The notes under the pieces were generated by a model that was given only the letters and a program-made list of their open reading frames with translations, did not search any database and was not told the DNA's origin. From Candolleomyces eurysporus (Eukaryota > Basidiomycota > Agaricomycetes > Agaricales > Psathyrellaceae), in the NCBI GenBank assembly GCA_027579435.1, contig JANBPK010000928.1, forward strand, positions 60,293 through 124,292: a stretch of DNA of 64,000 nt. The letters are read 5' to 3'. This document shows positions 46,140 through 57,807 of this stretch, piece after piece. Every line of letters starts with the position of its first letter. The first letter of the stretch is position 1. Both the position numbers and the translations under genes were made by a program.

Positions 46140-48250
46140 TGGGCAACCTACCATCCCAAGGGAAGGCCCCAGACCCTTCCAGAGATCGCCCAAATAGAAA
46201 ACGAGATCACCAAAAAGAGATCAGGATGGAAGTCAATCACAACTTTGAGCAAGGTAGATGGAAGGTCGTTCTGCCCTCTCCAGCGCTTTCAAGGCTTAGG
46301 TGGAAGGTTCAAATACCTACCTATGAGGCTCTAGCTTCAGTCTGGAAGTCAATTGAGTCGTCAGGAGAGGTGAACTGAAGGTCATTCTACCCCCCAACAC
46401 CACTCTGAAGAGAGGCAGACGGAAGGCAGAAATACCTTCCAGCTCTGTCCTAGCTTGACGCTTGAGGTAAATGTGACCTTCTAAAGAGGATGATGGAAGG
46501 TACTGGTGCCGTCCAACCCAGTGAAGAGTGGTCAATGGAAGGAGCAAACACCTTCTGGTCGGGTCCTGCATTAAGGTTGGAAGTAAACAAGACCGTCGAC
46601 ACAGGAGGACGGAAGATGTAATTACCTTCCGGTCGGGTCTGAGGTTCAGGCTGGAAGTCAATGTGACCCTCAGCTCAGTGGAGAGTGGTGGATGGAAGGC
46701 ATAAATACCTTCCGGCTGTATTCTGGGTAGAGGCTGGAAGTCAATGGGAGCTTTGAGAGAGGAAGACGGAACAGCGGAGAGTGGCCGGTGGAAGGTACGA
46801 GTACCCTCCGATCATATTCAGACAGAGGCTGGAGATCACGATGAGCTTCACAAAGTGAGAACGGAAGGTCGTCGCACCTTCCAAACACAACAAAGAGAGG
46901 CAGGCGAGCATTCTTAATAAAGCCTGGAAGTCAATGAGACCTTCGAGACCGGGAGACGGAAGGTACTCGTACATTTTAGCTCAGCAGAGAATGGTCGACT
47001 GAATACCTTCCGATCATATCTACATAGAGGCTGGAAATCATAATGACCTTCGCAATGCGAGAGCGGAAGGTCGTCATACCTCCCTATGTGACAAAGAGAG
47101 GCAGACAGCCATGATTGATCGAAGTCGGAAGTCAATGGGACCTTCGAGGAGGGAAGACAGAACAGCGGAGAGTGGTCGGTGGGGTATGGTCGGCGTGAAG
47201 TCCAAGGATGAAATTCATGAGCGACCCAAGGCATCAATGCGATCAATCATTGCGCTCAAGTGGTATCGATGAAGTGGAGACACCTTACACCTTAGGTCGA
47301 ATGAATCAAAATATCAAGCTAGATTTTCTTAGAAATAAAGCCCAAATCGCGGAGTAGGAAGGGACTATCTTATCTTATCTTATGGTCGCACTGATTAGGG
47401 GAGAGCCCAATGTATCAGTGTATCGGTGCAGCCATAAGATAAGATAAGTGTGGGAGACTCATGGCTGTGGTATTACATATTCGTGGAAACTGGTCATAAA
47501 ACTTCTTGATTTCACCCTTTGGGGTTTATTTCTAAGAAAATCTAACTCTATATCTTGATTTACAATTATATTTTATGTGCAAATACCTTATTTACGCGAC
47601 CTTAGGTGTCTCCAGTTTGCTGTTATTGAGACTTCAATTCGACCACTTGAGCACGGACGAATTGATCGCGTTGATGCCGCCTGGAAACTTGGGTTGCACG
47701 CGTGAATTTCATCCTTGGACTTCCCGCCAACCGTACAGTGGGGGGTACAAACATACCCGATCATATCCAGGTAGAGGCTGGAAATCGTAATGACCTTCAC
47801 AAGGCGAGAAGGGAAGGTCCTCCCACCTTCCAAACGCGACGAAGAGAGGGGCGAGCATCCTCTTGATTGAGGCTGGAAGTCAATGGGACCTTCGAGAGAG
47901 AGAGACGGAAGGTACCTTTACCTTCCAGCTCAGCGTAGACCGGTCGATAGAAGTTGCGAATACCTTCCGATCATATCTACATAGAGGCTGGAAATCACAA
48001 TGACCTTCACAAGGCGAGAATGGAAGGTCCTCGTACCGTCCAAACACGACAAAGAGAGGCAGGCGAGCATCCTTGATCGAGGCCGGAAGTCAATGGGACC
48101 TTTGAGAGGGAGAGAGACAGAAGGTACCTACACCTTCCAGCTCAGCAGAGTCGCTGTTGGAAGGTCCTGAAACCTTCCAGTCAGGTCAGTCGGATTTGAT
48201 ATACTGTAAGGAAGGTCATTCTGCCTTCGAGCTCAGGCTGTGAACGGATC
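46140..48250 (+). repeat. Left subterminal array of GGAAGGT hairpin units
   Basis: There are dozens of degenerate units of roughly 60-90 bp, each with GGAAGGT, a spacer and ACCTTCC. Examples are GGAAGGTACCTTTACCTTCC near 47908, GGAAGGTCGTCGCACCTTCC near 46863 and GGAAGGTCCTGAAACCTTCC near 48160. They are joined by AGGCTGGAAGTCAATGRGACCTTCGAGA. The paired half-sites can fold into short hairpins. The array has no coding capacity and is interrupted by a foldback insertion at 47188-47732. Confidence 0.85.
47188..47732. mobile_element. Nested foldback/MITE-like insertion in the left array
   Basis: The outer arms (about 47188-47296 and 47599-47732) are inverted copies: the left has GTCCAAGGATGAAATTCATG, the right CGTGAATTTCATCCTTGGAC. 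Inside them a second, perfect inverted repeat GATTTTCTTAGAAATAAA (47322-47339; partner 47525-47542) is flanked by TA on both sides. A third inverted pair (CTTATCTTATCTTATGG and CCATAAGATAAGATAAG) lies inside that. There is no coding region. The inner 225 bp look like a TA-targeting MITE within or as part of a larger foldback. Confidence 0.75.
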
Positions 48251-48477
48251 TCGGGGCCAAGGAATCTAGGCGCTTGCATAGGGGCTGGGTGATTGTTCCT
48301 TGCGCTATCTAACCAAGTTGTCGCATGGATCATCTTCTCAGACCTTTCCGTTGCGATGTTTGGCTACTATTCGACCGGAACGGTGTGCGATTGAAAACAA
48401 ATAAATTTGCTCCATCTCTGTAGCGTGCATCATTCTTTCGCCCTTCTTTCTTCCTCCCTTCCTTCCAATCAGTTACG

Positions 48478-49095
48478 ATGAAATCGTATACCCGTGAACA
48501 ATCTGGCGAGCATTTTCTCGCTCGCCAACGCGAGTCCCGCGGTCTCTACCTTTGGCACAGGTGGATGGCGTGCTCCGTCGCCTGGTAAGTTCTCACCTTG
48601 ACACATCATGGTCTTCAGTTCTGACAATTTTGCAGGCCTGCAGTAACAGCCGGAGTCAAGCTGCCTGCCACTGAAGTCTTAGCATGGCTTCATGCTCGAC
48701 GCCTTGTCTGGCGCTGCCTTTGTCCAGGCTTGGCGAAATTTTCAACATCCGACGATGGAGTTGTGACCGTTCAATGTGCTCGCGCATCCCATGGCGACGG
48801 CTGCCAATATTTCAGTGCGTGCTTCACTAAACTTTCCATTTTTCCGGTTTTAATCTAAGCTCCAGTGAACCTCACCGAGATCCAGGAGCACGCTACCTGG
48901 GTGGACCGTTATCCCCACTTTCCCGCAGGCCAGGATTTTGAGCAGTACACCGATGGTGTTTGTCGTGGCTGTAGATTCTACAGAGGCTATGATGAGCAGG
49001 GCTTTGAACGTATCGAGGCAATTTATCAGGGTTTTTGTGGGGAATTCTCGAGGGATAGGGCTCAGCCTGGAGACGATGTTGTTGACTTAGCTTGA
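48478..49095 (+). CDS. Cysteine-cluster protein of the element (173 aa)
   Basis: Three exons (48478-48584, 48636-48814, 48860-49095) give 173 aa with consistent phases. The N-terminus is MKSYTREQSGEHFLARQRES. The middle has a CLCPGLAKF, VQCARASHGDGCQYF cluster (C-x-C...C...C then aromatic pair), resembling a small GRF-like zinc ribbon. A second pair follows in GVCRGCRFYRGYDEQGFERI. It probably binds zinc and perhaps DNA; the family is not known to me. It is the first gene inside the left array, and its promoter is pyrimidine-rich (TTTCTTCCTCCCTTCC). Confidence 0.6.
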
Positions 49096-49269
49096 TTTTT
49101 CTACATATTATTACTGCATCTAAGATCATAATACTAGAAGAGTAGTGTGCTGGCCAAAGAGGCGTCGGAAATGAGTGACACCGATAAGGAATGAACTGGA
49201 GAGCAGAGACCGAGATCTCCGATCAGGCCCACTTCGAAATCAGGCTGCCGGGGAAGAAAGCAAGAATTA

Positions 49270-52200
49270 TTATTCCATTTTACGTAGACGAAGCCGATTC
49301 CAGGCAGACAGAAATACTTTTGTATATATGATAGCTCGCTCCTGACCCATATAGCTCACTGATTTCCGAATCCTTTTCAAACCGCTGTTCCCGCACTCTC
49401 CTGCGCTCGAATTGATAGAGACCAGTCGGGGATCAACGTTTGCATATTCGGAAAGAAAGGCTGCGGGGCTGCACTTGGTGTGTCCAGCACTATGGAAGTG
49501 GTCGATTGCGAAGAGCGTGTTCCTAAAAAACTCTGGCTCTCGTAGCATGCAATACGGACCCAGGGCGCATGCAAAGTCGTATATAACGCGTTTCGGAGCC
49601 ACCGGCCAGCGTGTTACCATTGCAGAAAACACATCGTTGCGGCCTTCGCTCTCGGGGATGCAGTGAAAGCCATAACAGACGGAGTGTGTACACCATGCCA
49701 CCATGATGCCTCCTGTCAGCCTTCGTTCCCCGTATTGTGTGTAGTACTTGCCACACCTGTCTCCTCGAGGTTTCGATATGTCTTTCTTCTGGTCGGATCT
49801 CAAACGGGGATAGGCAGGACGTTGTCGTACCTGGGGGAGACTGTAGAAGGCTCCGGTCTGACAACTCAATTATAAGGACATGTTGCTGCCGTTAAAATCA
49901 TTCTCTAGACGTACCACTTTCCAGTCGGAATCTCGAACGCCCATTCCGGCACCGTTTGACAAAGGGAGGTGCTCCACCGATAGCTCCTCAAGCACCACGG
50001 TGGCCCTCTTTGCAAGCCACTGCAGTAAAGGGACAAAATCGCCAAGGGACGATTGCCCCTTCAAGACGCGGTAAAGGCCAGGTATGGATAATAATTTCGT
50101 GAGGTGTTTGGGTTGCGGAGTTGCTATAAAATTGTTGAGATCGGCCAAGGCGGCGCCGTTGATCATTTGGAGTATAGATTCTTCCGCAGCAATCTATGGC
50201 TAAGGATTAGGTGACTCTTGATCGAATAAAAATTGACCTACCTGGAGAAAAAAACGGGTTGTCGCAGAAGGTGCTGATTTCTTTTGCGAATACGCAACCG
50301 CCCCATACGAATCTAGGAAAAGGGATGCAAGAGGCTCGCACTCCTTCCGAAGTCCTCCATGGACTACGTTTATCCGATTCAAATGCTCAGCAACTTGACT
50401 GGATTGACGATCAAGCTCCATCTGTGCCAGCGCAGCATCAGAAGGGGTGCCCTCAGGTATGCTATTTGCCGAAGCAGCCTCGAGCTCGAGCTTTGGTGCG
50501 TTCACAACCTGGCGAATAAGCTTGCGTAAGGCTGGATCAAGGAGGAGCTGCTGCCTAGGATGGTTCTTCACATTGAAACGCTGAATTGAAGTGGCGGAGG
50601 TCTGAGTGGGGGGGGGAGAGTGTTGAAGAGAGGTGTTTGCGTCCGAATGCCAGCGTGATACCGTCCCAAATAACAGTTTCAGGGTATGTCCCGCAACGCG
50701 TGCAACGCATATCATTGTCGAGAGCGAGCCGAGTAGCATAGGCGAACCAGATTGAACGGAATAAGTCGTCGCCCATAAACTCCGTACCAGAAACAGTGTA
50801 GCGATGAGTGACAGTTGCCACAAATGCATTGAATGGTGTTTCGGAGGTGACAAAAGCGAAAGTATATTCATCCAGGAGCTCGTGGCTAACGAGAATGGAG
50901 TTATTGTAATTGAATAAACCCTGCTCGCGGAGATCTGGTCCAATAAAACGTCGTCGAGTCTGAGGACAAGTAGGACAGGGCTGGACCTGAATTAATCCTT
51001 CATAGACGGTGAACAGAGTGAAGATGCGGCAACTCCGTTCGACAGTTGGTGAGTCTGGGTTATAGAAGGTTCTTCCACCAGGACAAGGACAAGAACCTCC
51101 GTTTTTGAGCGTCAGAGTAGAGACCGGTGGATAGCGGAAGGGCAGCGGGCGAGGGTAAAGAACCGGGTCATCTTTCAGACCAAGGGAGATTGGGGGGAGG
51201 ATGGGGGAATGTGAGACGGATTCCAGCCGGGTGAGTGAAGCTGTCACCATCATCAGAACTATGTCCTGACAGTGCAAACAAAGGGAAGACGTACCGAGCG
51301 CCCGTGTATTGTCAAACATAACAGGGTCCAACTCCTGGCCATCCTCTCCAATCACCGATTGGAACAACTCAAAAGCCTCTCTTACATGTACACATAAAAT
51401 GCCGCTTGAATGCTTCGAGCATTTCCATGCCCCTCCAGATGGTGAGACGCCGGTGTGGGTAACGATGGCACGTCCCTTCAGCTCGGAAGTGGATATGCCC
51501 TTCACGGAGAACATCGTCAAGAAGTCCGGGGAATTCGGGAGCTGCTGACGGAAGTAGATCGCAGCATTTGTATTGCCTTCAAACAATTAGATGGATGGTA
51601 ATCAAGATTGAGCGTTAGTACGTACCAGGCGCTTCAATCAGAGCAGTCATCGACAATAAAGAATCGACATCATACATGTTGAAAAATTCCTCATGTATGC
51701 ACAATGGATGCTGAGAGTGCCGGGGGCATGTGCAGGCGACATGGACCTCGTTCTCAATCTCCAGGTGCTGAAGGTGATACCAAATGTTCTATTGGTTGTC
51801 AATCGGCATGGTTCTCAGAATGCAAGAGGCAACACACGGTTGGTTTAGCTTGGCGTGAATCCCAACCTTGAACGACAAAGAGGGATTCATTAATGCAGTA
51901 CCACCCAGCGCCAAATGTTTCGACAGCCTCGATGTAGTCGGCGAGGTCGGCATCTGGATCCCGTTCCGCTGAGACCGGTGAACTGGGTTGAATGAATGCC
52001 GGAATTGAGACAGGGTCCATAGTAGACAGCGAGTCCCAGATCCCAACGTCCACATCCTCCGTTGCCAAGTCTTGGCTGCTTTGTCCTTCCAGGGTCGGCA
52101 AGACATCGCTTTTGGGTCGGGGACCCCGCTTTGACCCCTTTCTCCTCTTCAGGGGTCAATGGTACTCCTTCACAGCTTTGGTAGGTGAAACCCAAGTGTC

Positions 52201-52284
52201 TCCACTGGCTGCTTGCTCGAATAAATCAACAGGATACTCGTAATTCAAGTCTAAATCATCCCTCTCCAGTTGTCTGGGGGGCAT
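49270..52284 (-). CDS. KDZ-type transposase with cysteine clusters (damaged reading frame)
   Basis: A minus-strand chain of exons runs from ATG 52284 (MPPRQLERDDLDLNY) to TAA 49270. Blocks in order are an acidic N-terminus; a SWIM-like CTCPRHSQHPLCIHEEF; PCPTCPQTRRRFIGPDLREQ; GLFNYNNSILVSHELLDEYT; DMRCTRCGTYPETVIWDGIT; a helical middle (FLDSYGAVAYSQKK); and the RNase-H-like core. That core has IYDFACALGPYC (first Asp), FAIDHFHSAGHTKC (second Asp, His) and INSSAGECGNSGLKRIRKSV (Glu). This order matches the CxC4/CxC5 cysteine-cluster proteins associated with KDZ transposases (recalled, not searched). Lesions are an in-frame TGA at 52156-52158 after VKEYH, and one extra base in the nine-G run 50608-50616; shortening the run by one joins the two halves. 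It is divergent from the next gene, 326 bp away. Confidence 0.7.
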
Positions 52285-52610
52285 TGGAGGAGGTGAAAGG
52301 CGGGTGAAGGAGGAGGTGAGATCACAAAAATCGTGGCAGCAGAAAAAAACACATGGATCTGATAATGTTACCCATAGGAACAGCGTATGGAATTGTGACC
52401 GATAGATGTTGCGTCACCCGCACCCCAAAGGTCGTTGTTTGACCATGCGTTGAGCCGGACCATCTCGTTGCAGAGTTTGTCGTTCAACCATGCGTTGAGC
52501 CGGTCCATCTCGTTTTGAAATTGGATCAGTGTCCCAATGTGGATGTGTTCCCTGGTATTTAGATCAGGTACAATTGCTGGTGCGCAAGAGGTGAGCAAAC
52601 GTTCGTTGCC

Positions 52611-54091
52611 ATGCGCACCTCTCCCCGAAAGGTAGCAGCTGCATCCCACAAGCAAGTCACCAATGCCACCCCGATGAAGCGCAAAGCTCGTCAATGTCGC
52701 AGATGCCCGGGCAAACCGCTGCTGTCCGAATGCGAGCACAGTCGCAAGAAAACTGTATGTCGCTGTTCCTCATTTTATATCACAGTGCTGATCCCTCGAT
52801 GACGCTGCTCTCGTTAGGGTCCTGCCCTGCATCCGAATGGTTCAGGGTCAGAGGTTCAGCTTGGGACTGTGCCTACCCCATTTCAATCACCCTACCAGGC
52901 CCCGGCGTCCTTCGTTCATCACCAGCACTTAGCACAAGATCTCCCGGCAGCTCCTGCTGTGAATGCCGCCTCCGACTCGAATGCCGCCTTTCATGCGTAT
53001 GCATCCACAGTCGGGACTGTTGGTTACACTCAGGGCGCTCAGCTGGATTCATATGCCGCGAACGCTGCTGCAGGAGCCTTCCAGGCTCCTGGATTCATGT
53101 TCGATCCGACCTATCGTCAACCTTTCTTGCCTGGTGCCATGCCTCATGCCACCGGGCCCCAGGAGGCGCCTCCCCACTCTGGACAAGGCCTCACCCATCC
53201 TACCTGTNCCCCCAACGCTGTCTACATTGCCCATCGACCCTTCCCTAGTTGCGCAGTCCCATGGACAGTTGCCTCCAGGCATTCTACCTCCCCAGCCGGC
53301 CACCACGCCACCTCTCGCTACCGAGGAGGGATTGGACAACTCCAATATTGGTGAATACAGCTCGGAGGATTCAGAAGGTTCCGATGCCGAGGAGCCCAGC
53401 AAGCCATCAGCTCCGACAAAGAAGAAGCGAGTTTATGCATCTGACAAGAATCCTCACCACGGATACATTGAGGGCGTCGGTCGCGGCAATCGTATGATCA
53501 GTAAGTTGTCTTCAGCATATCGATCTCTTCCATTGGCAGCTGATGTGACCAGAAATGGCCCGCAAACGCAAGCTCAAGGTGGTCTACACCGATCAACACA
53601 CATCGTCGATGAACTGGAGGCGCCTTACCCGGGATTTCATGACCAGGGTCTGTCCTATGATTCACGTTTCTCCGCTATCCACTCACCTGTTGGTCTAGGC
53701 CGAGGACGTGGCCAATCGAACCGCTTCGTGGCTATATGTTGCCATACACAACCCTGCTGCCAGCCAGCCCTTCACACACTTTGCCTCTCGTCGGTTGCGT
53801 CTGGAGGCGCCGGATGATCTCCAGAAGATTCATCAGCAAGTCGCCTCACTGATGACCGTTCTCAAGCGCGCGGATAGGTCCCATAGCCTTCAAAGCGAGA
53901 AGGAGAAGGAAAAGGTTTTACAGAAGATGCAGGAAGCCACCGATAAAGCTGAGAAGGCGATGGAGCAAGTAGCGAAGGCTGAATCGGAAGCTCAAAGACT
54001 CAGGGAAGAGCTCGACGCTCGTAACAAGGTTTTGTATGACCTCTATATGTCTGCTCAAGCCGCTCAATCTCAATCCGACCATGGTAACTAG
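52611..54091 (+). CDS. Zinc-knuckle and coiled-coil protein of the element (437 aa)
   Basis: Four exons (52611-52754, 52818-53500, 53553-53647, 53699-54091) give 437 aa once the N at 53208 is dropped; with it the frame breaks in a C run. The N-terminus is basic with CRRCPGKPLLSECEHSRKK, a small Cys/His cluster likely to bind zinc. The middle is Ala/Pro/Gln-rich and then acidic (SSEDSEGSDAEEPSKPSAP). The C-terminal part has a conserved-looking block, MARKRKLKVVYTDQHTSSMN and WLYVAIHNPAASQPFTHFAS. It ends in a long coiled coil (KVLQKMQEATDKAEKAMEQV). It is head-to-head with the transposase, so the two may share a promoter. It may be a DNA-binding or assembly partner; this is inference. Confidence 0.65.
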
Positions 54092-54142
54092 TTTGATTGT
54101 AGTTACTGTTTTATTTTACGGAGTGAATATACTCTTTAATGA

Positions 54143-54927
54143 TTACACTTTAAGTTGTTCGGAAGTCTGAAAATCGAGTTGCTTCGCGTGAAACCGTTTG
54201 ACCAGATCAGCGGGTTCAACCATCGCTTTACAGAGCACGTCATCAAGCCAGTGGACAACCTCGCGGACTCTGGCAGCGGTATCCTCAATTTGCTTCCACT
54301 CCTCGCTAATTCCAGAAATCTCCTGCACCATACCCTGATACTTCTCGAGAGCGCGCTGAATCTTCCGAAATTCCAGCTCCTTCTCCATGATAAAATCTTT
54401 GGCCCTGGTCACGTACCCCTCCTCGTAATGAATCTCGAAGCCGACGCAAATCAACGATAGGTACCCAGATGTGCTCCTCTGAGCCAGAGCTCTTTCAAAT
54501 CTTTGTGATAATCGTTGAACCTGATCTTTAATGATATCGAGTTTTGATCTTGGACTGAAATACCAACACATTAGGGAGATCATGCAGGACTGGTGTGAGA
54601 GACGTACCGCTCCTCCCGCTCGAGGGGAACTGCATCCACTCGACCGTTGGACTGTGCAATTTTATTGACTTTCCTATACACGAGGCACAGTGAGTATGAT
54701 AGCTTAGAATGTATGTTGACACTTACTCGGACTCCAAGTCCCTTTTTTGCCTGGCAGCTCGTCGCCTCCGTCTTAGTAGAATGTCTCGATTCCTGGTCGA
54801 TACCGCTCGGTGATTAGCATAATTATGATGATGGATTAAGAACGCACTTCTCGTAGTGTTTCTTGCTCTTAAGTCGGTTGGCAGCCCTCTTTTCCTCAGG
54901 TGTGTGATACAGCTGTGGTCGACCCAT
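54143..54927 (-). CDS. MGRP-type basic/coiled-coil protein (207 aa)
   Basis: Four exons on the minus strand (54848-54927, 54727-54792, 54608-54673, 54143-54554) give 207 aa with all phases consistent. It begins MGRPQLYHTPEEKRAANRLK then KKHYEKNRDILLRRRRRAAR, a strongly basic N-terminus that recurs in many Agaricomycete genomes near repeats (recalled). The C-terminal two thirds are helical and charged (VTRAKDFIMEKELEFRKIQR, ISEEWKQIEDTAARVREVV). It could bind DNA like a basic region. It is convergent with the previous gene, with only 51 bp between stops. Confidence 0.65.
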
Positions 54928-56077
54928 GATGTAGGTGATGGTTGAGAGAAGAAGAGTGAAGTCAGAACTCGGTGAGAGTGGCGGCATCAGCTGTCTGACC
55001 GTTACTCAATTCTCAAAGTACTGACTGGATTTAAATGTTGAAATACCAACAGTGCCCTCAATATGTAGCTAATGAATGCTGTAGCATAATTCTATGTGCA
55101 GTGGGGGCCACCAAGCCTCATGTTCTCAATGCAATTGAACGCAGTTTACTACGTGCAGGCAGATGGCAGTCTGACTTTTACTGAACACCCAAGGCATTTG
55201 CGGATATTTCGGACTTATGATGGTCAATAGAGCTTTCTTCAAGTTCTCTTCAATGATGGGATATATTTTTATCTGGTCCCCCCAACTTAGCGGTGGCTGG
55301 TAAGCGTCGCAAAGTAGCAAAGTCGTCTAGAGATTAATGATTGCCAATGGAACTTAAGTGATGTTATGTCAGTTTCATGGACACCGTCTGACTTTTACTC
55401 TAGACAAGGATATACAATGAGAAATGGCTACGTACATACATTATTCAATTTTCTACGAATTATCATCATTTTTTAAGAGTTTTATGGTACATTTTTAAGT
55501 GCCAATAGCGCAATTCTGTTGTCGAGGAAAGGTCAGATTCTGGCGGCCATCAATTCATCATTCACAGTCTCAGGTTAAAGCCTGCGATCACAGCGCCAAC
55601 TCCTTCGTAGACTTGTCTTCTACCCCTCGTTCGCACCTCCTTGAATGCTTTGAGACATTTTGTAATGTTATAGGTACGCTGGACCCCCTCTCGGTTATCT
55701 TGATCACTACCTTGCCTCCCTGATGAGTTTCTCGTACCCAAGTTTCGCATTCATGCGGAGTTTGGCCCATCTATAATCACTGTATCACGTTTGGTTCGTC
55801 TTGCTCAGTTCGATTCAGTTTCACTTTGATTGAGTATTGCAACCATTTGTAGCAGCATGGTGCAGAAACCCCACGCGACCCCTGTTGTCTCGTTTCTAGC
55901 CGGTTGCCCGGTGTTCCGTGCCAGCCGCCTCTTTTGCATTCAGCGATCCGCTTGGGAGAATTCCTCCTGCTCCTTCCTTCCCTTCCCACCTCTTCTTTCG
56001 TCGTGCGTAACATATGTAAGTGAATATTTCCATTAGACGAGCTCAACTTGCTTATTCAAATTCCTGCCTAGATAACT
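54928..56077. other. Spacer inside the element
   Basis: A 64-codon minus-strand frame (55126-55320; contains WGDQIKIYPIIEENLKKALL) is the only candidate and has no recognised family. A short direct repeat, GTCTGACTTTTACT, occurs near 55168 and 55388. The last 200 bp before 56078 are pyrimidine-rich and promoter-like. Confidence 0.35.
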
Positions 56078-57033
56078 ATGTACGATTGGCTCGATTACCC
56101 ACCCGAAGCCATTTGGGACGAGTTAGAGCATCCGGATACTTGGCCCTCGTCCCAAGACAGGGAGCCCCCGGAGGATTGGGAATTCCCAGAGGATTGGGAG
56201 CCTCCGGAGGATTGGGAGCCTCCAGAGGATTGGGAGCCCCCAGAGGATTGGGCTGAGAGCAGCTTGGGGAATCGACTCACTAGGCCTCAACAAACGATCA
56301 AGAAATCGCAGCTCATGCAATGCGAGCCCTGGAGCTTCAAAACCTATGTACCGCCCCCACCTGGTTCACCTCTCTCCGCCCCAGACTGGACCGCACGATG
56401 GCTTCCCTTGCTTTCAAACAATATTTCAGACGAGGTCCGGCTCACCAATATCTCTATGCTGTTCGACGAGCTCGTGGCTCGTCCAGATGCTCAGGGTACC
56501 CGAAGGCTCCTCCAACGGGAGATGGCGTTTTCTTGGACGCCTTCACACAATATGCGTGGGTTCTATTTCCGCAGGGATCCGAGGAGTGGTACGACAGGTA
56601 CGTCTGATGTGTTCTATCTCCAGCCTTTCTATTGATTTTTATCTCTAAAGATCTCAGTAAGCTGCACTCGGCTAAGTCGGTGAGGATGGCTCGTTATTTC
56701 TGCCACGACAAACAAGAAAGGAAATATCGTAAATTCCTTGCGTGGGGAAAGCCTCTCATACATGACATCCTTTCGTGTTTCGATGATCTACGTTTAGCAG
56801 AGAAGGCCTGGCGCGCGATCTCTTTGAGAGAAGGGATGGGGGTGCCAACACGAGTTCCAGTTTGCGTTGGCCAGGATGGGTCGATCAAAAGGTTGGATTA
56901 CGACTTTGGTTGGGATCCGATCGACCCGGATGCTTTTTACACTAGGCTCAGAAAGCATGCATCCATAGTGACAACGTACATTGGCTACATACGGCGAGAT
57001 GGTTCATGGGTTCCAGATACAGCTACCATCTGA
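56078..57033 (+). CDS. Orphan protein with PEDWExP repeats (300 aa)
   Basis: Two exons (56078-56597, 56651-57033) give 300 aa. After MYDWLDYPPEAIWDELEHPD there are five tandem copies of a six-residue PEDWE(P/F) unit (about residues 29-57), encoded by an 18-bp DNA repeat. The rest has a Trp/Pro-rich part (WSFKTYVPPPPGSPLSAPDW, MAFSWTPSHNMRGFYFRRDP). The folded C-terminal region contains KFLAWGKPLIHDILSCFDDL and LDYDFGWDPIDPDAFYTRLR. No family is known to me. It sits between element genes on the same strand as the next one, so it is presumed cargo. Confidence 0.55.
56159..56252 (+). repeat. 18-bp tandem repeat inside the orphan gene
   Basis: Five copies of an 18-bp unit close to GAGCCTCCGGAGGATTGG are arranged in frame and code PEDWEP. 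Copies differ mainly at third positions, so the repeat is old enough to have drifted while keeping the protein. Confidence 0.85.
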
Positions 57034-57807
57034 ATTCTCCTTCTGTATAAAGATAGATCTTTCTTTGCGAGCGGCATGGAATGGATGGTAAAATCAGACC
57101 TTGGGATCTTTGGACTATCTTAAACACATTTTGAACCGTGATTTTCTGAAGCTTGCGCCGAATAAGCATGAGGCCAGGCACGGAGCCGCAAAAATGACTC
57201 ACATCTTCAAAAGTTCCATGCGGGTAGTCGACCAGCAGGCGTAAGGATACGCCGGTAGCTGGTAACGCCCGAAAGATGACTCGTATCCTTGAAAATACCC
57301 ATGTGGGTGGTGGATCAGCAGACATAGATAGCCCGATTGAGGGTGGATAAAATGTTTACGGGTGCGATAAGAAGCGCAAAAGATAGAAGGAATATGATAT
57401 TCCTGTCTTCCAGAACGTTCCTTTGCTATGGCAAGGGTATTCTTGTGCCTTCTGAGAGTTCTTGGATAGTCTCGTCTGTGTTTGGGCTCTCACTAAGGAT
57501 TCCAATTATGGTTGATCCGCTATGACGTCATGGCTGCCACCATGCTCTGCTACTGGTTCACAGTCCCAACCCTCAGGTTTCCCCCTGGCACTCCACCATC
57601 CGTTCCACATGGTGAAGATCACACGTAGCTGCGAGCGTGCGACGAAGAGAGGGTAACTCGGCATGCAATCTGCCGGAGGCCCCTGAAGCATAGAGAGGTT
57701 GAATATCCTTCGGGGAGAAGGATTGCCGTCTTTCTCCCCTTCCACCTCGCTTTCTCATCTTCCTTTTACGCTCTCAATCTCATCCCTTTGATACTTTGAC
57801 TGCTGCG
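57034..57807. other. Spacer inside the element with a short direct repeat
   Basis: Two diverged copies of a 45-bp segment lie at about 57197-57241 and 57279-57323 (both with ATGACTC, CCATG[CT]GGGT and GATCAGCAG-like blocks). No gene is supported. The last part is the upstream region of the next gene. Confidence 0.4.

Noticed and set aside
46317..47246. Minus-strand open frames (about 70-115 codons) inside the left array
   Set aside because: They are translations of the satellite, with repeating Pro/Ser/Leu patterns and no independent support.
47367..47447. GATA-like CTTATCTTATC repeats in the nested foldback
   Set aside because: They are inner inverted repeats of the foldback element, lack the ATCWGATAA iron consensus, and have no gene next to them.
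46140..48250. Regularly spaced repeats that could suggest a CRISPR array
   Set aside because: Eukaryotic sequence, units are degenerate palindromic satellites without unique spacers, and the same array is inverted at 60230-61870 as part of a transposon.
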